NCBI RefSeq assembly: GCF_000973725.1
Contig: NZ_CP009621.1
Location: 4,891,001-4,955,000 of the forward strand
Reading direction: 5' to 3'
DNA from: Pontibacter korlensis
GTDB taxonomy: Bacteria; Bacteroidota; Bacteroidia; Cytophagales; Hymenobacteraceae
Length of the DNA: 64,000 nucleotides
Part shown: positions 39,051 through 47,656 of the stretch, in pieces
Position numbering within the stretch: the stretch's first letter is position 1
Layout of the letters: every line of letters begins with the position of its first letter
Notes under the pieces: generated by a model
What the model saw: the letters and a program-made list of their open reading frames with translations, nothing else
The model's database searches: none
Told to the model about the DNA's origin: nothing
Position numbers and translations under genes: made by a program

Positions 39051-39062
39051 GAAACATGTTTC
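39051..39062. promoter_or_regulatory. Palindrome in the leader of the first DoxX gene
   Basis: GAAACATGTTTC is a perfect 12-bp palindrome. Its right part, ACATGTTTCAC at 39054-39064, recurs at 41057-41067 before the second DoxX gene, with the same 16 bases to the ATG in both. It is a candidate operator or conserved 5' leader. Confidence 0.45.
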
Positions 39063-39080
39063 ACCTATACCTGTAGAACC

Positions 39081-39533
39081 ATGAACCTTACGCACGAATT
39101 AAGCCACTCTGCCCCCAAAACCAGCGCTAGCAACCCTATCTGGATGGACGGCCTTCGAATTGCCTTAGGTGTCTTTCTCTTCATAAAAGGTATCCTATTT
39201 CTGGAGCATACGAGCGATGTGTTCTATATCTTCAGTCAGAGCCAGGAGCTTATTGATATCAAGAAAGCCTCGGTATTAACCAGCGGCGTGCACATAGTAG
39301 GCGGAATGATGATAGCCATAGGTATGCTAACACGCCTTTCCTTACTTTGCCAGATACCGGTTGTACTAGGGGCTGTGCTGATTGTAAACCCACAGCGCGG
39401 TATGCACCTGGGCAACACTGAACTTTGGCTATCTGTTGCCGTGCTGGCTCTTCTGGTGTTCTTCATGATTGTAGGCCCCGGCCGCTATTCTGTAGACAAC
39501 AAGGTACTGCGCCAGCAGAAGCCAGAAGTTTAA
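39081..39533 (+). CDS. DoxX family membrane protein (copy 1)
   Basis: 150 residues and four predicted membrane helices. The segment WMDGLRIALGVFLFIKGILF opens helix 1, a glycine-rich VGGMMIAIGMLTR follows, and IVNPQRGMHLGNTELWLS leads into helix 4, as in DoxX proteins. Members have been linked to redox or sulfur metabolism and to stress resistance, but the biochemical role is not settled. It begins MNLTHE, like its paralog at 41084 (MNLTHD). The two flank the TnpB element, which suggests a tandem duplication later split by the insertion. Confidence 0.85.
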   Translation: MNLTHELSHSAPKTSASNPIWMDGLRIALGVFLFIKGILFLEHTSDVFYIFSQSQELIDIKKASVLTSGVHIVGGMMIAIGMLTRLSLLCQIPVVLGAVLIVNPQRGMHLGNTELWLSVAVLALLVFFMIVGPGRYSVDNKVLRQQKPEV

Positions 39534-39538
39534 ACCAA

Positions 39539-39587
39539 GAGCTTACGAGAAAATGCCAAAGAAAGCCCTAACACTTGGGGCTTTAGC
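39539..39587 (-). repeat. Structured repeat, copy at the TnpB locus
   Basis: Read on the minus strand, bases 39575-39539 match 63535-63571 at 32 of 37 positions, including the core AGTGNNAGGGCTTTCT. The arms GCTAAAG (39587-39581) and CTTTGGC (39561-39555) enclose a 19-nt loop, the same size as at 63.5 kb. On the plus strand the same bases could act as a terminator for the DoxX gene. Confidence 0.6.
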
Positions 39588-39622
39588 CAAGGGATGAATT
39601 TGGTTTTCTTATTGAACCACTC

Positions 39623-40895
39623 GATGTGGTGCAGCATCCCTTCACTTTTGCTGGGTTCGATCTTACCCTATGTTCTACCGCCTGCACTTGCCGGCTGTTA
39701 CCTTTGCTGCAGCAAACATGCCCTGCACCGGGCAAGGCGCCAAAAGCAGCCGTGAACCAGATCAAGACATACCGCTTCCGACTCAAACTCACCAGGGCGC
39801 AGGCACAGACTTTTGCCCAGTGGCTCGGTTCGTGCCGGTATGTCTACAACCTGTGTCTGGACTACAAGAAACAGCTCTACACTCACCATACTGTTTCCAT
39901 TAACAAACACCAGATGCAGCAAGAACTTGCAGCCATTGCCAAGGAGGTTGGGTGGATTGGCTGTGTTCACTCACAAACTTTACAGGAGGTGACTGATAGG
40001 CTCTTCAAGTCCTACGATGGTTTTTTCAAGCAAGGCAAGGGATTCCCCAGGTTCGCCAGTATCGCTCCTTCACCCACAAGCAGGGGGTGAAGCTGCACCA
40101 GAACACTTGTAAAATTCAACTACCTAAGATCGGGAAGGTGAAATACCGCAAGTCACAGGATGTGCAGGGGGTTATCAAGACAGCCAGCGTTGTCAAGGAA
40201 GCAGATGGGTGGTATGTGACGCTGTGTTGTGAGGTGGATATTGAGCGACTACCACAGATAAGCAAAGTGGTAGGCTTGGATGTTGGTATCAGGTCCTTCG
40301 TTGTCACGTCTGATGGTGTTGTTGTAGACAATCCTAAACACCTATACCGCTATCAGCACCAGTTAAGGAGAGCGCAACGTGCTGTATCGAGGAAGAAGAA
40401 AGGTGGCAGCAACAGGCGCAAGGCTGCCGCAAAGCTTGCCAGGCTGCACCTGAAAGTGAGCAACACCCGCAAGGACTTCCACCATAAACTCAGCACGCAA
40501 CTCATTCGCGAGAGCCAAGCGATTGTTGTTGAACAGCTTCAAATACAGCATATGGTTCAGAACCACAAGTTAGCCAAATCAATATCGGACGCTGGATGGT
40601 ATCAGTTCGTGCAGATGCTGGAATACAAGTCCAAATGGTATGGTCGGGAGCTTGTGAAGGTAGCCCCCACCATACTTCTCAGGACTGCTGGGTATGTGGT
40701 TGGCGAAACACCGAGCTACAGCTATCGGACAGGTATTGGACTTGTTCTAACGGACATGTCCTGGACAGGGATGTGAACGCAGCTAGCAATATAAGAAACA
40801 AGGCGGTCGGGCAGACCGTTTCAGCTTGGGAGATATACAAGGACAATGGTTCGGTAGCCCAAGAATCCTACTGCCTTTAGGCGTGGGAGTGTCAA
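39623..40895 (+). mobile_element. IS200/IS605-type TnpB-only element (IS1341 group), decayed
   Basis: About 1273 bp. The right end has the hairpin typical of this family (TCCTACTGCC...GGCGTGGGA) followed by GTGTCAA; TCAA at 40892-40895 is the likely cleavage site. The left end is placed at GATGTGGTG because identity with the copy at 63.0 kb starts there, but the exact boundary is uncertain. Only a tnpB relic is inside; no Y1 transposase (tnpA) is seen, so movement would need one in trans. It sits between two DoxX paralogs. Confidence 0.85.
39752..40880 (+). pseudogene. tnpB: tnpB (RNA-guided nuclease), broken by two frameshifts
   Basis: Translation fits a GTG start at 39752 (NQIKTYRFRLKLTRAQAQTF). 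The frame slips by -1 near 40052 (FPRF then [13 protein letters not shown]) and again by -1 at the C-run near 40662 (ELVKVAP then [13 protein letters not shown]). Joined, the pieces give a full TnpB of about 376 residues with the RuvC residues in [16 protein letters not shown] and [11 protein letters not shown]. The zinc ribbon has CWVC and then CSNGH, so its fourth ligand would be His or is lost. TnpB proteins are omega-RNA-guided DNA endonucleases. Both slips are single-base losses, so a sequencing or assembly error cannot be excluded. Confidence 0.88.
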
Positions 40896-41056
40896 AGCAA
40901 CAGATTGTACAGAATATTTTAAAATTCAGCAACTTTTTTCACAAATTGTTGACAAGCTTGCACTATACACTGCCCATACATATAAATATTCACACTATAT
41001 TTTGCACTAAAATACATCCGGTTTGTGGCCGTACACGTTACAAATAGTAGTTGTTT

Positions 41057-41067
41057 ACATGTTTCAC
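41057..41067. promoter_or_regulatory. Leader element shared with the first DoxX gene
   Basis: ACATGTTTCAC is identical to 39054-39064 and lies exactly 16 bases before the ATG in both copies. This indicates either a conserved regulatory site or simple descent from the duplication. Confidence 0.4.
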
Positions 41068-41083
41068 TTTAAAATGTAAAGCC

Positions 41084-41539
41084 ATGAACCTAACACACGA
41101 CATGCATCGCGTTGAACGCTGGGCTGATACACATCACCCCATGTGGCTCGACTTCCTTAGGATTGGCCTTGGCATATTCCTGATGGTGAAGGGCTTTATG
41201 TTCATTCAGGATACGCAAGCCCTGTTTAGCATTATGAACAAGAGCCAATTTCCGTGGGTATCTATGGGGCTAGCGCATTATGTAGCATTTGCCCACCTGG
41301 TGGGCGGCCTGCTGATAGCCCTCGGACTGATAACCCGCATCGCTATCCTATTCCAGTTGCCTATATTGCTAGGTGCTGTATTTTTCATCAACCCGGAAAG
41401 AGGCTTCTACTCCGAAAACACTGAACTATGGTCTTCTGTAGTTGTGCTGTTTTTACTTATTTTCTTCCTGGTTTTCGGTTCCGGCCGTTTTTCAGTAGAT
41501 CAGCTCATTCGTAAACCAGACAAAGACTGGCTGTACTGA
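41084..41539 (+). CDS. DoxX family membrane protein (copy 2)
   Basis: 151 residues with four membrane helices. The ATG at 41084 is chosen because it aligns with copy 1 (MNLTHDMHRVERW); the frame is open 11 codons further up. Shared landmarks are WLDFLRIGLGIFLMVKGFMF, LVGGLLIALGLITRIAILFQ, and FINPERGFYSENTELW. The divergence from copy 1 is substantial, so the duplication is old. Role uncertain as for copy 1. It lies between the TnpB element and menE. Confidence 0.85.
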   Translation: MNLTHDMHRVERWADTHHPMWLDFLRIGLGIFLMVKGFMFIQDTQALFSIMNKSQFPWVSMGLAHYVAFAHLVGGLLIALGLITRIAILFQLPILLGAVFFINPERGFYSENTELWSSVVVLFLLIFFLVFGSGRFSVDQLIRKPDKDWLY

Positions 41540-41637
41540 AATAGCAGATACCATGGGATGAAAAGGAAATTGTTTTGGCTTTTTAGGTTAAGCAACTTGA
41601 AAAGCCTAATTGATTGTTCACAGAGTATTATCAGAAG

Positions 41638-41681
41638 AAGGCAGGCACAGGGACAAAAACCTTTGCCTGCCTTATTTGTTT
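41638..41681 (+). terminator. Terminator after DoxX copy 2
   Basis: A perfect 10-bp stem AAGGCAGGCA / TGCCTGCCTT with a 16-nt loop is followed by ATTTGTTTT. Confidence 0.75.
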
Positions 41682-41791
41682 TCACGGCGCTTTACCCCAT
41701 TTTTGCAGTAGCACGTACGTGTTAAAGTTTACTGACAGGACATTTTGATACCATCCACTCAAGCATGGTATTGACTAATGATAATTGTTAA

Positions 41792-42904
41792 ATGACAGAG
41801 AAGTACCTGAGCCTGAACGGCAAGAAGTTCTACTACGACGAAATTGCATCTTACTCTTTCCGAAACAGCATTCCGCTAAACGGTTATGAGAGCAAAACCC
41901 TGGAATTCTGCCGCAACTGGCTTAATGGAGTGCAGGAATTTCCAATTCAGACTTCTGGCTCAACCGGTGTACCTAAAACCATCACCCTCACCAGAAATCA
42001 ACTGGAAGCCAGCGCCCGCCGCACCATCAAGCTTTTAAACCTGAAGCAGGGAGATTGTACCTTAGTGTGCCTGAACACAGAATACATTGCTGGGATGATG
42101 ATGCTTGTGCGTGGTTTTGTTGCTGACCTCCAGATGATCATTGTAGAGCCAATAGGCAACCCTCTGTCGCTCGTAAGTCCTGATGAAAAAATAGTTTTCG
42201 CCTCATTTGTTCCGATGCAGATACCCACCATTTTGCAGGAAGCCCCGGAGCGACTGGAGCAGCTGAACAGGATGAAAGGCATACTGGTTGGCGGAGCACC
42301 GGTTACACCAACCCAGCAACGAGAATTGCAGCGTATACAGGCACCTATCTACCACACGTACGGTATGACGGAGACAGCCTCACATATTGCGCTGCGCAAA
42401 CTCAATGGCTTCGATGCAGCCGACTATTACGACGTGCTGGATAGCATACAGGTAGGTTTGGATCGTCGCGGCTGCCTAACTATAAAGGGAGACATCACCA
42501 ACAATGAGCTGCTGATAACTAACGATATTGTGGAGCTGCTAACCCCTACCCGCTTCCGCTGGATTGGCCGTGCCGACAATACCATTAATACTGGCGGGGT
42601 AAAGGTGCAGACCGAGAAGGTAGAGCTAGCCATAGCTGAGGCCTTTGCAGATAACGACAACTCCCCCCGCTTTTTTATTGCACCGCAGCCCGATGAGGTG
42701 CTGGGCGATAAGATCGTGCTGATACTGGAGGGAGCACAGCTAGCACAGGAAGAAGAACAGAAAATGCTGGACCGCCTGCGCCAATTGCTTAAGAAGTACG
42801 AAATGCCAAAAGAAGTATACTACAGCCCTTCGTTTACAGAAACTTCTACCGGAAAAGTGTCGCGGCAGCGCACCCTGCAGAAACTTGGGCTCTATACTGA
42901 CTAA
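41792..42904 (+). CDS. menE: o-Succinylbenzoate-CoA ligase (MenE), AMP-binding family
   Basis: 370 residues, short for an acyl-CoA synthetase but usual for Bacteroidota MenE. The AMP-binding loop TSGSTGVPK is at 54-62, then YGMTETASHIALR, RWIGRADNTINTGGVKVQTE and the C-terminal STGKVSRQ lysine region. It activates o-succinylbenzoate with CoA in menaquinone synthesis. The placement downstream of menFD supports the call, although 2.9 kb of DoxX and mobile DNA lies between. Confidence 0.88.
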   Translation: MTEKYLSLNGKKFYYDEIASYSFRNSIPLNGYESKTLEFCRNWLNGVQEFPIQTSGSTGVPKTITLTRNQLEASARRTIKLLNLKQGDCTLVCLNTEYIAGMMMLVRGFVADLQMIIVEPIGNPLSLVSPDEKIVFASFVPMQIPTILQEAPERLEQLNRMKGILVGGAPVTPTQQRELQRIQAPIYHTYGMTETASHIALRKLNGFDAADYYDVLDSIQVGLDRRGCLTIKGDITNNELLITNDIVELLTPTRFRWIGRADNTINTGGVKVQTEKVELAIAEAFADNDNSPRFFIAPQPDEVLGDKIVLILEGAQLAQEEEQKMLDRLRQLLKKYEMPKEVYYSPSFTETSTGKVSRQRTLQKLGLYTD

Positions 42905-42966
42905 GCAGCAAAAATAGAACAGCCGCTGTTTAGCCCCGTACTAGTTAGCAACCAAACAAAAAACAT

Positions 42967-43845
42967 ATGAAAAAGACTATCCTATCAGGTATTTGCTCAG
43001 CGTTGTTTATAATTGGCCTGAGCAGCTGTAGTGGTGGCCTGTTTAAAGCCAAAGCACCTGTGCAACTGCAAGAGGTATGGGCTTCTGATAACACCCTTAA
43101 AACGCCGGAATCGGTATTATTCGACCCGGATCGTAATCTTATCTACGTTACCAATATCAACAAAGACACCCGCACAAGTAAAGATGGGGATGGCTTCATT
43201 TCTACTTTATCTCCGGAGGGAGAGATACAGCAACTATACTGGGTAACTGGCCTGAACGATCCCCATGGCATGGCCCTGCACAACAATGTGCTTTATGTAG
43301 CCGATATTGATGAGGTAGTAGCTATTTCCACACAATCGGGTGCCGTATTAGGACGCTACCGCGCCGATAAAGCCAGAATGCTGAACGGTGTGGCAGTAGA
43401 TGACAGCGGAAACGTGTATGTGACCGATACAGAGGAGCACCGCCTATACGTGCTGCGCAACGGCCGTCTTACCACCTGGATAAACAATACCAAAGGAAAA
43501 CGCCCTAACGGTATCTTTATTCAGGGCAACCGCATGATTGTAGCTTTCTCGGGTAGTGCCCAGGTGATGCTGCTGGACCCTGAAACCAAGAGGTTCTCAG
43601 AGTGGGTAGATGATGTAAAGGCGGCTGACGGTATCGATGCAACCGGTGATGGCACTTACCTGATCTCGAGCTGGAGCGGGGAAATATTTTATGTAGATGC
43701 TCAAAACAGGAAATGGAGCCTGCTAAACACCAGCAGCCAGAACATGAACACTGCCGATATAGACTATGTGGAGCAGCGAGGACTGTTATTAGTGCCTACC
43801 TATAACGATAATAGAGTGGTAGCTTATAGACTAAACCCCAGATAA
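42967..43845 (+). CDS. SMP-30/NHL-type beta-propeller lipoprotein
   Basis: 292 residues with lipobox LSSC (Cys21). Repeating blade patterns such as PESVLFDPDRNLIYVTNI, DPHGMALHNNVLYVADID and LNGVAVDDSGNVYVTDTEEH show a six-bladed propeller of the gluconolactonase/NHL class. No catalytic set could be confirmed, so it may bind instead of hydrolyse. It begins 62 bp after menE, but nothing links it to quinones. Confidence 0.82.
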   Translation: MKKTILSGICSALFIIGLSSCSGGLFKAKAPVQLQEVWASDNTLKTPESVLFDPDRNLIYVTNINKDTRTSKDGDGFISTLSPEGEIQQLYWVTGLNDPHGMALHNNVLYVADIDEVVAISTQSGAVLGRYRADKARMLNGVAVDDSGNVYVTDTEEHRLYVLRNGRLTTWINNTKGKRPNGIFIQGNRMIVAFSGSAQVMLLDPETKRFSEWVDDVKAADGIDATGDGTYLISSWSGEIFYVDAQNRKWSLLNTSSQNMNTADIDYVEQRGLLLVPTYNDNRVVAYRLNPR

Positions 43846-43945
43846 ATACGTTAGAGACTTATACCGTTATAATGTTTGAGGCAAGGCAGCTGCACCGTTA
43901 CGTGTTAGTTGCCTTCTCATTTTAAGCCCATAAGCTCTCTTGCCG

Positions 43946-44863
43946 ATGAAAAAACTGCCCACCTTACATATACTAAACGGCGACGCTTCTCTCCCTGCAT
44001 TTAATGCTGCGAACCTGCCAGGCCAGGTACTGGTGTGGCGGGAAGTACTTTCGGAGGGACCTGCTTTTTATACCTTGTCGGAAAAAGAGTTTTGGAGGAA
44101 GCGACAAGAGTACATTACCTCTGCCTATAGCAAATCCAGCGAAAAGTATAAAGAAAAAGTAATAGATGAGCTAAAAAAGCTGGAAGGTGCAGGCGCATTT
44201 TTTGAAGTAGTGCTTTGGTTCGATACGGACCTGATGTGCCAGATTAACCTGCTTTACCTTTTGCAGTACCTCCAACAGATCAAGCCAAGCATAGTTTCGG
44301 TTTGCACCCCAGCGCCCGGAAGGAACATCGCCTTCCTGAAGCCTGATGAATTTCAGCAGTTGCTGGAGGATCGGCAACAGCTTACAGAGGAGCAACTGCA
44401 GCAGGCTGTAAAGCTATGGCAGCTCTATGCTGGCCCCAGCCCAATAAACTTGCAGCTCCACCTGCAGCAGTTACTTATGCCTCTGCCCTACCTACAGCAA
44501 GCGCTCCAGCTCCACCTCCTTCGCTTCCCGGACTGCACCGATGGACTAAGCCACCCGGAGCGTATGCTGCTACAGATTATTCAGAATGGAGCCAGAAGTG
44601 AGGCAGAGCTTATGCAACAGTTCTGGCAACAGGAGCCTGGCTACGGGTTCGGTGATGCGCAGCTAAAGCAAATTTTATCCCACCTGCAGCCTGACCTGGT
44701 ACAGGCAAAAGAGCCACTGTCGCTTAGCTTTTTCGGTGAACGGGTGTTAGAGGGATATGCCTCCTTTACTCCAAAATCGCGTTGGGTAGGGGGCATGGAG
44801 ATAAACGGTAGCTGCCCTTATTGCTATGATAATGAAAAAAATAGCCTGAGGAAGTGCTCTTAA
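43946..44863 (+). CDS. DUF1835 domain-containing protein
   Basis: 305 residues from the ATG at 43946. The N-terminal block LHILNGDASLPAFNAANLPG...VWREVLSEGP is the DUF1835 signature, followed by a charged helical section (FWRKRQEYI) and a second alpha/beta half with GYGFGDAQLKQILSHLQPDL. The protein has no signal peptide and is rich in Gln and Leu. Function is unknown in this family, and the neighbours do not clarify it. Confidence 0.82.
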   Translation: MKKLPTLHILNGDASLPAFNAANLPGQVLVWREVLSEGPAFYTLSEKEFWRKRQEYITSAYSKSSEKYKEKVIDELKKLEGAGAFFEVVLWFDTDLMCQINLLYLLQYLQQIKPSIVSVCTPAPGRNIAFLKPDEFQQLLEDRQQLTEEQLQQAVKLWQLYAGPSPINLQLHLQQLLMPLPYLQQALQLHLLRFPDCTDGLSHPERMLLQIIQNGARSEAELMQQFWQQEPGYGFGDAQLKQILSHLQPDLVQAKEPLSLSFFGERVLEGYASFTPKSRWVGGMEINGSCPYCYDNEKNSLRKCS

Positions 44864-44922
44864 TGTAATTTGGCACCAAAACTGCAACAGAGGCTGGGAT
44901 ACCTTATTTAATTGCAGAACAG

Positions 44923-45333
44923 ATGAAGACAAAGCAAAAGTATACTCTAGCGCTGGCCATGAGCCTTCCTGTATTTTCCTTAGCCTCTATAGCATCCATC
45001 GCCCAGCATACAGCTCTTCCTGCCCAATCCAAAGAGCATATATTGGTTATTGCAGAAGATGGTGACACCCATATAGAAACTTTATCGGGCATCCATATGA
45101 GGCCTACCAGTAAAGGTACTTTTCAGCTGGACTTCTCTCAGGAGCTGGATGAAAATGCAATGCTGGAGATAAAGAACTCAGCAGGTAAGCTGGTGTACCA
45201 AAAGCCTGTGAGTATTGAAGGCAACCGTACCGCCTGGCGCTACCAACTCGGTAAGCTTAAGCCAGACACCTACCTGATTGAGGTAAAAACAAGTGACACC
45301 ACCTACTGGACCAAGTTCAAAGTAAGTCGATAA
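44923..45333 (+). CDS. Small secreted protein resembling a T9SS sorting-type beta-sandwich
   Basis: 136 residues. A signal peptide (MKTKQKYTLALAMSLPVFSL...) precedes a C-terminal half with AMLEIKNSAGKLVYQKPVSI and PDTYLIEVKTSDTTYWTKFK, the strand pattern of type A T9SS C-terminal domains, but with no large cargo domain in front. It may be a free-standing secreted or periplasmic beta-sandwich. The assignment is by fold pattern only. Confidence 0.72.
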   Translation: MKTKQKYTLALAMSLPVFSLASIASIAQHTALPAQSKEHILVIAEDGDTHIETLSGIHMRPTSKGTFQLDFSQELDENAMLEIKNSAGKLVYQKPVSIEGNRTAWRYQLGKLKPDTYLIEVKTSDTTYWTKFKVSR

Positions 45334-45343
45334 CAAGAGTGAG

Positions 45344-45393
45344 CAGGAGCGCTTCTCCACAACAACTGCAGAGAGGCGCCCCTGTTATATTTT
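45344..45393 (+). terminator. Terminator between convergent genes
   Basis: A 14-bp imperfect stem (CAGGAGCGCTTCTC / GAGAGGCGCCCCTG) is followed by TTATATTTT, which overlaps the 3' end of hutG on the other strand. Confidence 0.5.
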
Positions 45394-46359
45394 GTGCCAC
45401 TCCCGCACCACGTGGTAAAGTATAGCAGCACCTAGTTTAGCAGTTTGGTTGTCTATGTCAAGGGATGGATTGAGTTCTGCAATGTCTATACTTAAAAGCT
45501 TGCCACTTCGGACAACTATTTTTAGTAGCTCCAACACCACATCTGGTTGCAGGCCTGCCGCATTAACTGCACTTACACCTGGCGCATAAGCCGCTGAAAA
45601 AGCATCCAGATCAACTGTAATATAAACCTGCTCCACCGAGTTTAAGAAATCCTTCAGCTCCTTTTGTAGCAAAGCCAGCTTATGCAGCTGTACATCCTCC
45701 GCAAACGTATAGCTTACCCCTAGCTGCTCAGCAACTTTAAAAAGAGCACGTGTATTTCCATACTCCTGCAGCCCGAGAACTTTATATGTGAATTCGCGAT
45801 GCTGCTCCTGCAACCTATCTGCTATCTGAAGAAAAGGTGTACCTGAACTTGCCTGCTGCTCGTAGCTGCGCAGGTCAAAATGTGCGTCGAAGTTCAGAAT
45901 GCCCAGCTGTTGTTTTTCTGTAGCTTCCTCTAACCCCAGAAAGTGTCCGTAAGCGATCTCATGTCCGCCTCCTAGCACCATGGGGCGGTAACCGTGCTGT
46001 AACAGCAAAGCTACTTTGTTTCCTAGCTGATCCTGCGCCTCCTCAAGGCTTCCGTGTGTACAGAGTACATCCCCGGCATCATAGAGAGCTACATGATTTG
46101 GCAGGTGGTGTGCAAAAGAAGCCATGGCACCACGCAGGGCTTCAGGCCCGGTTGCGGCTCCTACCCTGCCCTGATTGCGCCTAACGCCTATATCACAGCA
46201 AAATCCTATAAAAGCGAAAGCCACTTCGCCCTGCGCTACAGGTGCTATCCCTTTGCTCAGGTCCAGCAACTGCATGGCCTGATGCCATCGCAGCCCTAAT
46301 GCTCCATCATGTTTATCAATACGCCCTTTCCAAGCTTCTTTGGTAGCTGGTTTGTACAT
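45385..46359 (-). CDS. hutG: Formimidoylglutamase (arginase family)
   Basis: 324 residues. The dinuclear Mn site of the ureohydrolases is complete: GGGHEIAYG with His133, NFDAHFDLR with Asp158, His160 and Asp162, and VDLDAFSAAY with Asp250 and Asp252. The hut neighbours identify the substrate as N-formimidoyl-L-glutamate, giving glutamate and formamide. It is the last gene of the minus-strand hutU-hutI-hutG group, 52 bp after hutI. Confidence 0.93.
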   Translation of the reverse strand: MYKPATKEAWKGRIDKHDGALGLRWHQAMQLLDLSKGIAPVAQGEVAFAFIGFCCDIGVRRNQGRVGAATGPEALRGAMASFAHHLPNHVALYDAGDVLCTHGSLEEAQDQLGNKVALLLQHGYRPMVLGGGHEIAYGHFLGLEEATEKQQLGILNFDAHFDLRSYEQQASSGTPFLQIADRLQEQHREFTYKVLGLQEYGNTRALFKVAEQLGVSYTFAEDVQLHKLALLQKELKDFLNSVEQVYITVDLDAFSAAYAPGVSAVNAAGLQPDVVLELLKIVVRSGKLLSIDIAELNPSLDIDNQTAKLGAAILYHVVREWHKI

Positions 46360-46411
46360 GATGTCTGAGATGTTATTGTCTTACTTGTTTGATAAAAAAC
46401 CTGACTTAGGC

Positions 46412-47656
46412 CTAAGCTTTAACGCTCTTCCCATTCTTCCATACTTTAGCTGGCTTTAGCTTACCCTGCAGGTAAAGAATTTCTTTATAATTTTCCGTTG
46501 GGAAAGCGATCATATCAGCCAGTTTACCCTTTACCAACTCGCCACGATCAGAAAGATTCAAAGCCTTAGCAGCACGAGTTGTAATGGCGGCCAGTGTCTC
46601 GGCTGTGGTAAGTTTTTCTGCTGCGCCCAGTATGGCAGCTTGTAGCAGGAGGTCGCCCATAGGTGCAGAACCAGGGTTCCAATCGGTGGCAATAGCCAGG
46701 CAAAGACCTCCGTCCAGCATTTTGCGTGCAGAGGCAAAATGCATCCCCAAGCCCAGCGAAGCACCGGGAAGTACAGTGGCTACCACGCCTGCGTTTCGCA
46801 ACAACTCGATTTCCTCGTCGCCACTTGCCTCCAGGTGGTCGGCACTGATGGCACCGGCTTCTGCAGCTACTCTGCTGCCACTGGTACTAAACTGATCCGC
46901 ATGCACCGTTACATCAAAGCCCAACTCCTTTGCCGCCAGCAGGTACTCCAGCGCCTCTTCCTCCTTAAAAGCGGTTTCCTCTACAAAAATATCTACCCGG
47001 TTGGCTAACTCCTGCTCTTGTATCTGCGGCAACAATTCTGTTAGCACCTCTTCTAAGTATAGTTTGGCGTCTGAATGCTCTGGTGGCAGCATGTGTGCCG
47101 CCAGGCAAGTTGGAATCAGGTCCATCTTATGGTGCTTATTCACTAGCTTTATCGCTTCCAGCATCTTCAGCTCCTCCTCTACTGTTAAACCGTAGCCGCT
47201 CTTCACTTCACAGGTTGTAATGCCGTCACTCAGATGTCGGTCGCAGCGTTTCTTGAGCAGGTCTACGAGCTCTACCAGTGTCGCTTCTCGCGTTTTACGC
47301 ACACTGTCTAGTATGCCTCCGCCGCTTCGGGCAATCTCCAGGTAAGACTTTCCAGCCACGCGCATGGCGTAATCGTTGGCACGGCTACCGGCAAAGCAGA
47401 TGTGCGTATGAGCATCAATCAGCCCTGGCAAAAGCACCATCGGCTCCTCTATCAGCTCCAGCTCATACTGCTGCTCCAGTGCCTCTTGATGTAGCTTTTC
47501 ATAGCTACCGGTCTTTATGATCAACCCTTCCTGTACCAATACGCCAGCACGCTCTATCACCTGCAGTTCTTCATCCTTTATCGCGCCAGCCTCTGGTAGA
47601 TCGTCCATAGGTAGTATCTGGCTAAAAGGGCCGACTAAGGTTGTTTGCGTTTTCAT
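46412..47656 (-). CDS. hutI: Imidazolonepropionase
   Basis: 414 residues of the amidohydrolase superfamily. DAHTHICFAGSR holds the metal-binding His83 and His85; FDVTVHADQFSTSG and ISADHLEA supply further ligands, and ATDWNPGSAPMGD is a HutI signature. It opens imidazolone-propionate to formimidoylglutamate. A 363-bp gap with an unusual GC-rich inverted repeat separates it from hutU. Confidence 0.95.
   Translation of the reverse strand: MKTQTTLVGPFSQILPMDDLPEAGAIKDEELQVIERAGVLVQEGLIIKTGSYEKLHQEALEQQYELELIEEPMVLLPGLIDAHTHICFAGSRANDYAMRVAGKSYLEIARSGGGILDSVRKTREATLVELVDLLKKRCDRHLSDGITTCEVKSGYGLTVEEELKMLEAIKLVNKHHKMDLIPTCLAAHMLPPEHSDAKLYLEEVLTELLPQIQEQELANRVDIFVEETAFKEEEALEYLLAAKELGFDVTVHADQFSTSGSRVAAEAGAISADHLEASGDEEIELLRNAGVVATVLPGASLGLGMHFASARKMLDGGLCLAIATDWNPGSAPMGDLLLQAAILGAAEKLTTAETLAAITTRAAKALNLSDRGELVKGKLADMIAFPTENYKEILYLQGKLKPAKVWKNGKSVKA

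Noticed and set aside
39626-39751. Upstream extension of the tnpB frame (MVQHPFTFAGFDL... rich in Cys)
   Set aside because: TnpB proteins start at the IKTYRFRL region. The extension is the element's left end, which in the 63-kb copy is joined to other sequence, so it is non-coding.
42967-43845. Assigning the propeller lipoprotein to menaquinone synthesis because it follows menE
   Set aside because: No quinone-pathway enzyme has this fold, and proximity is the only link.
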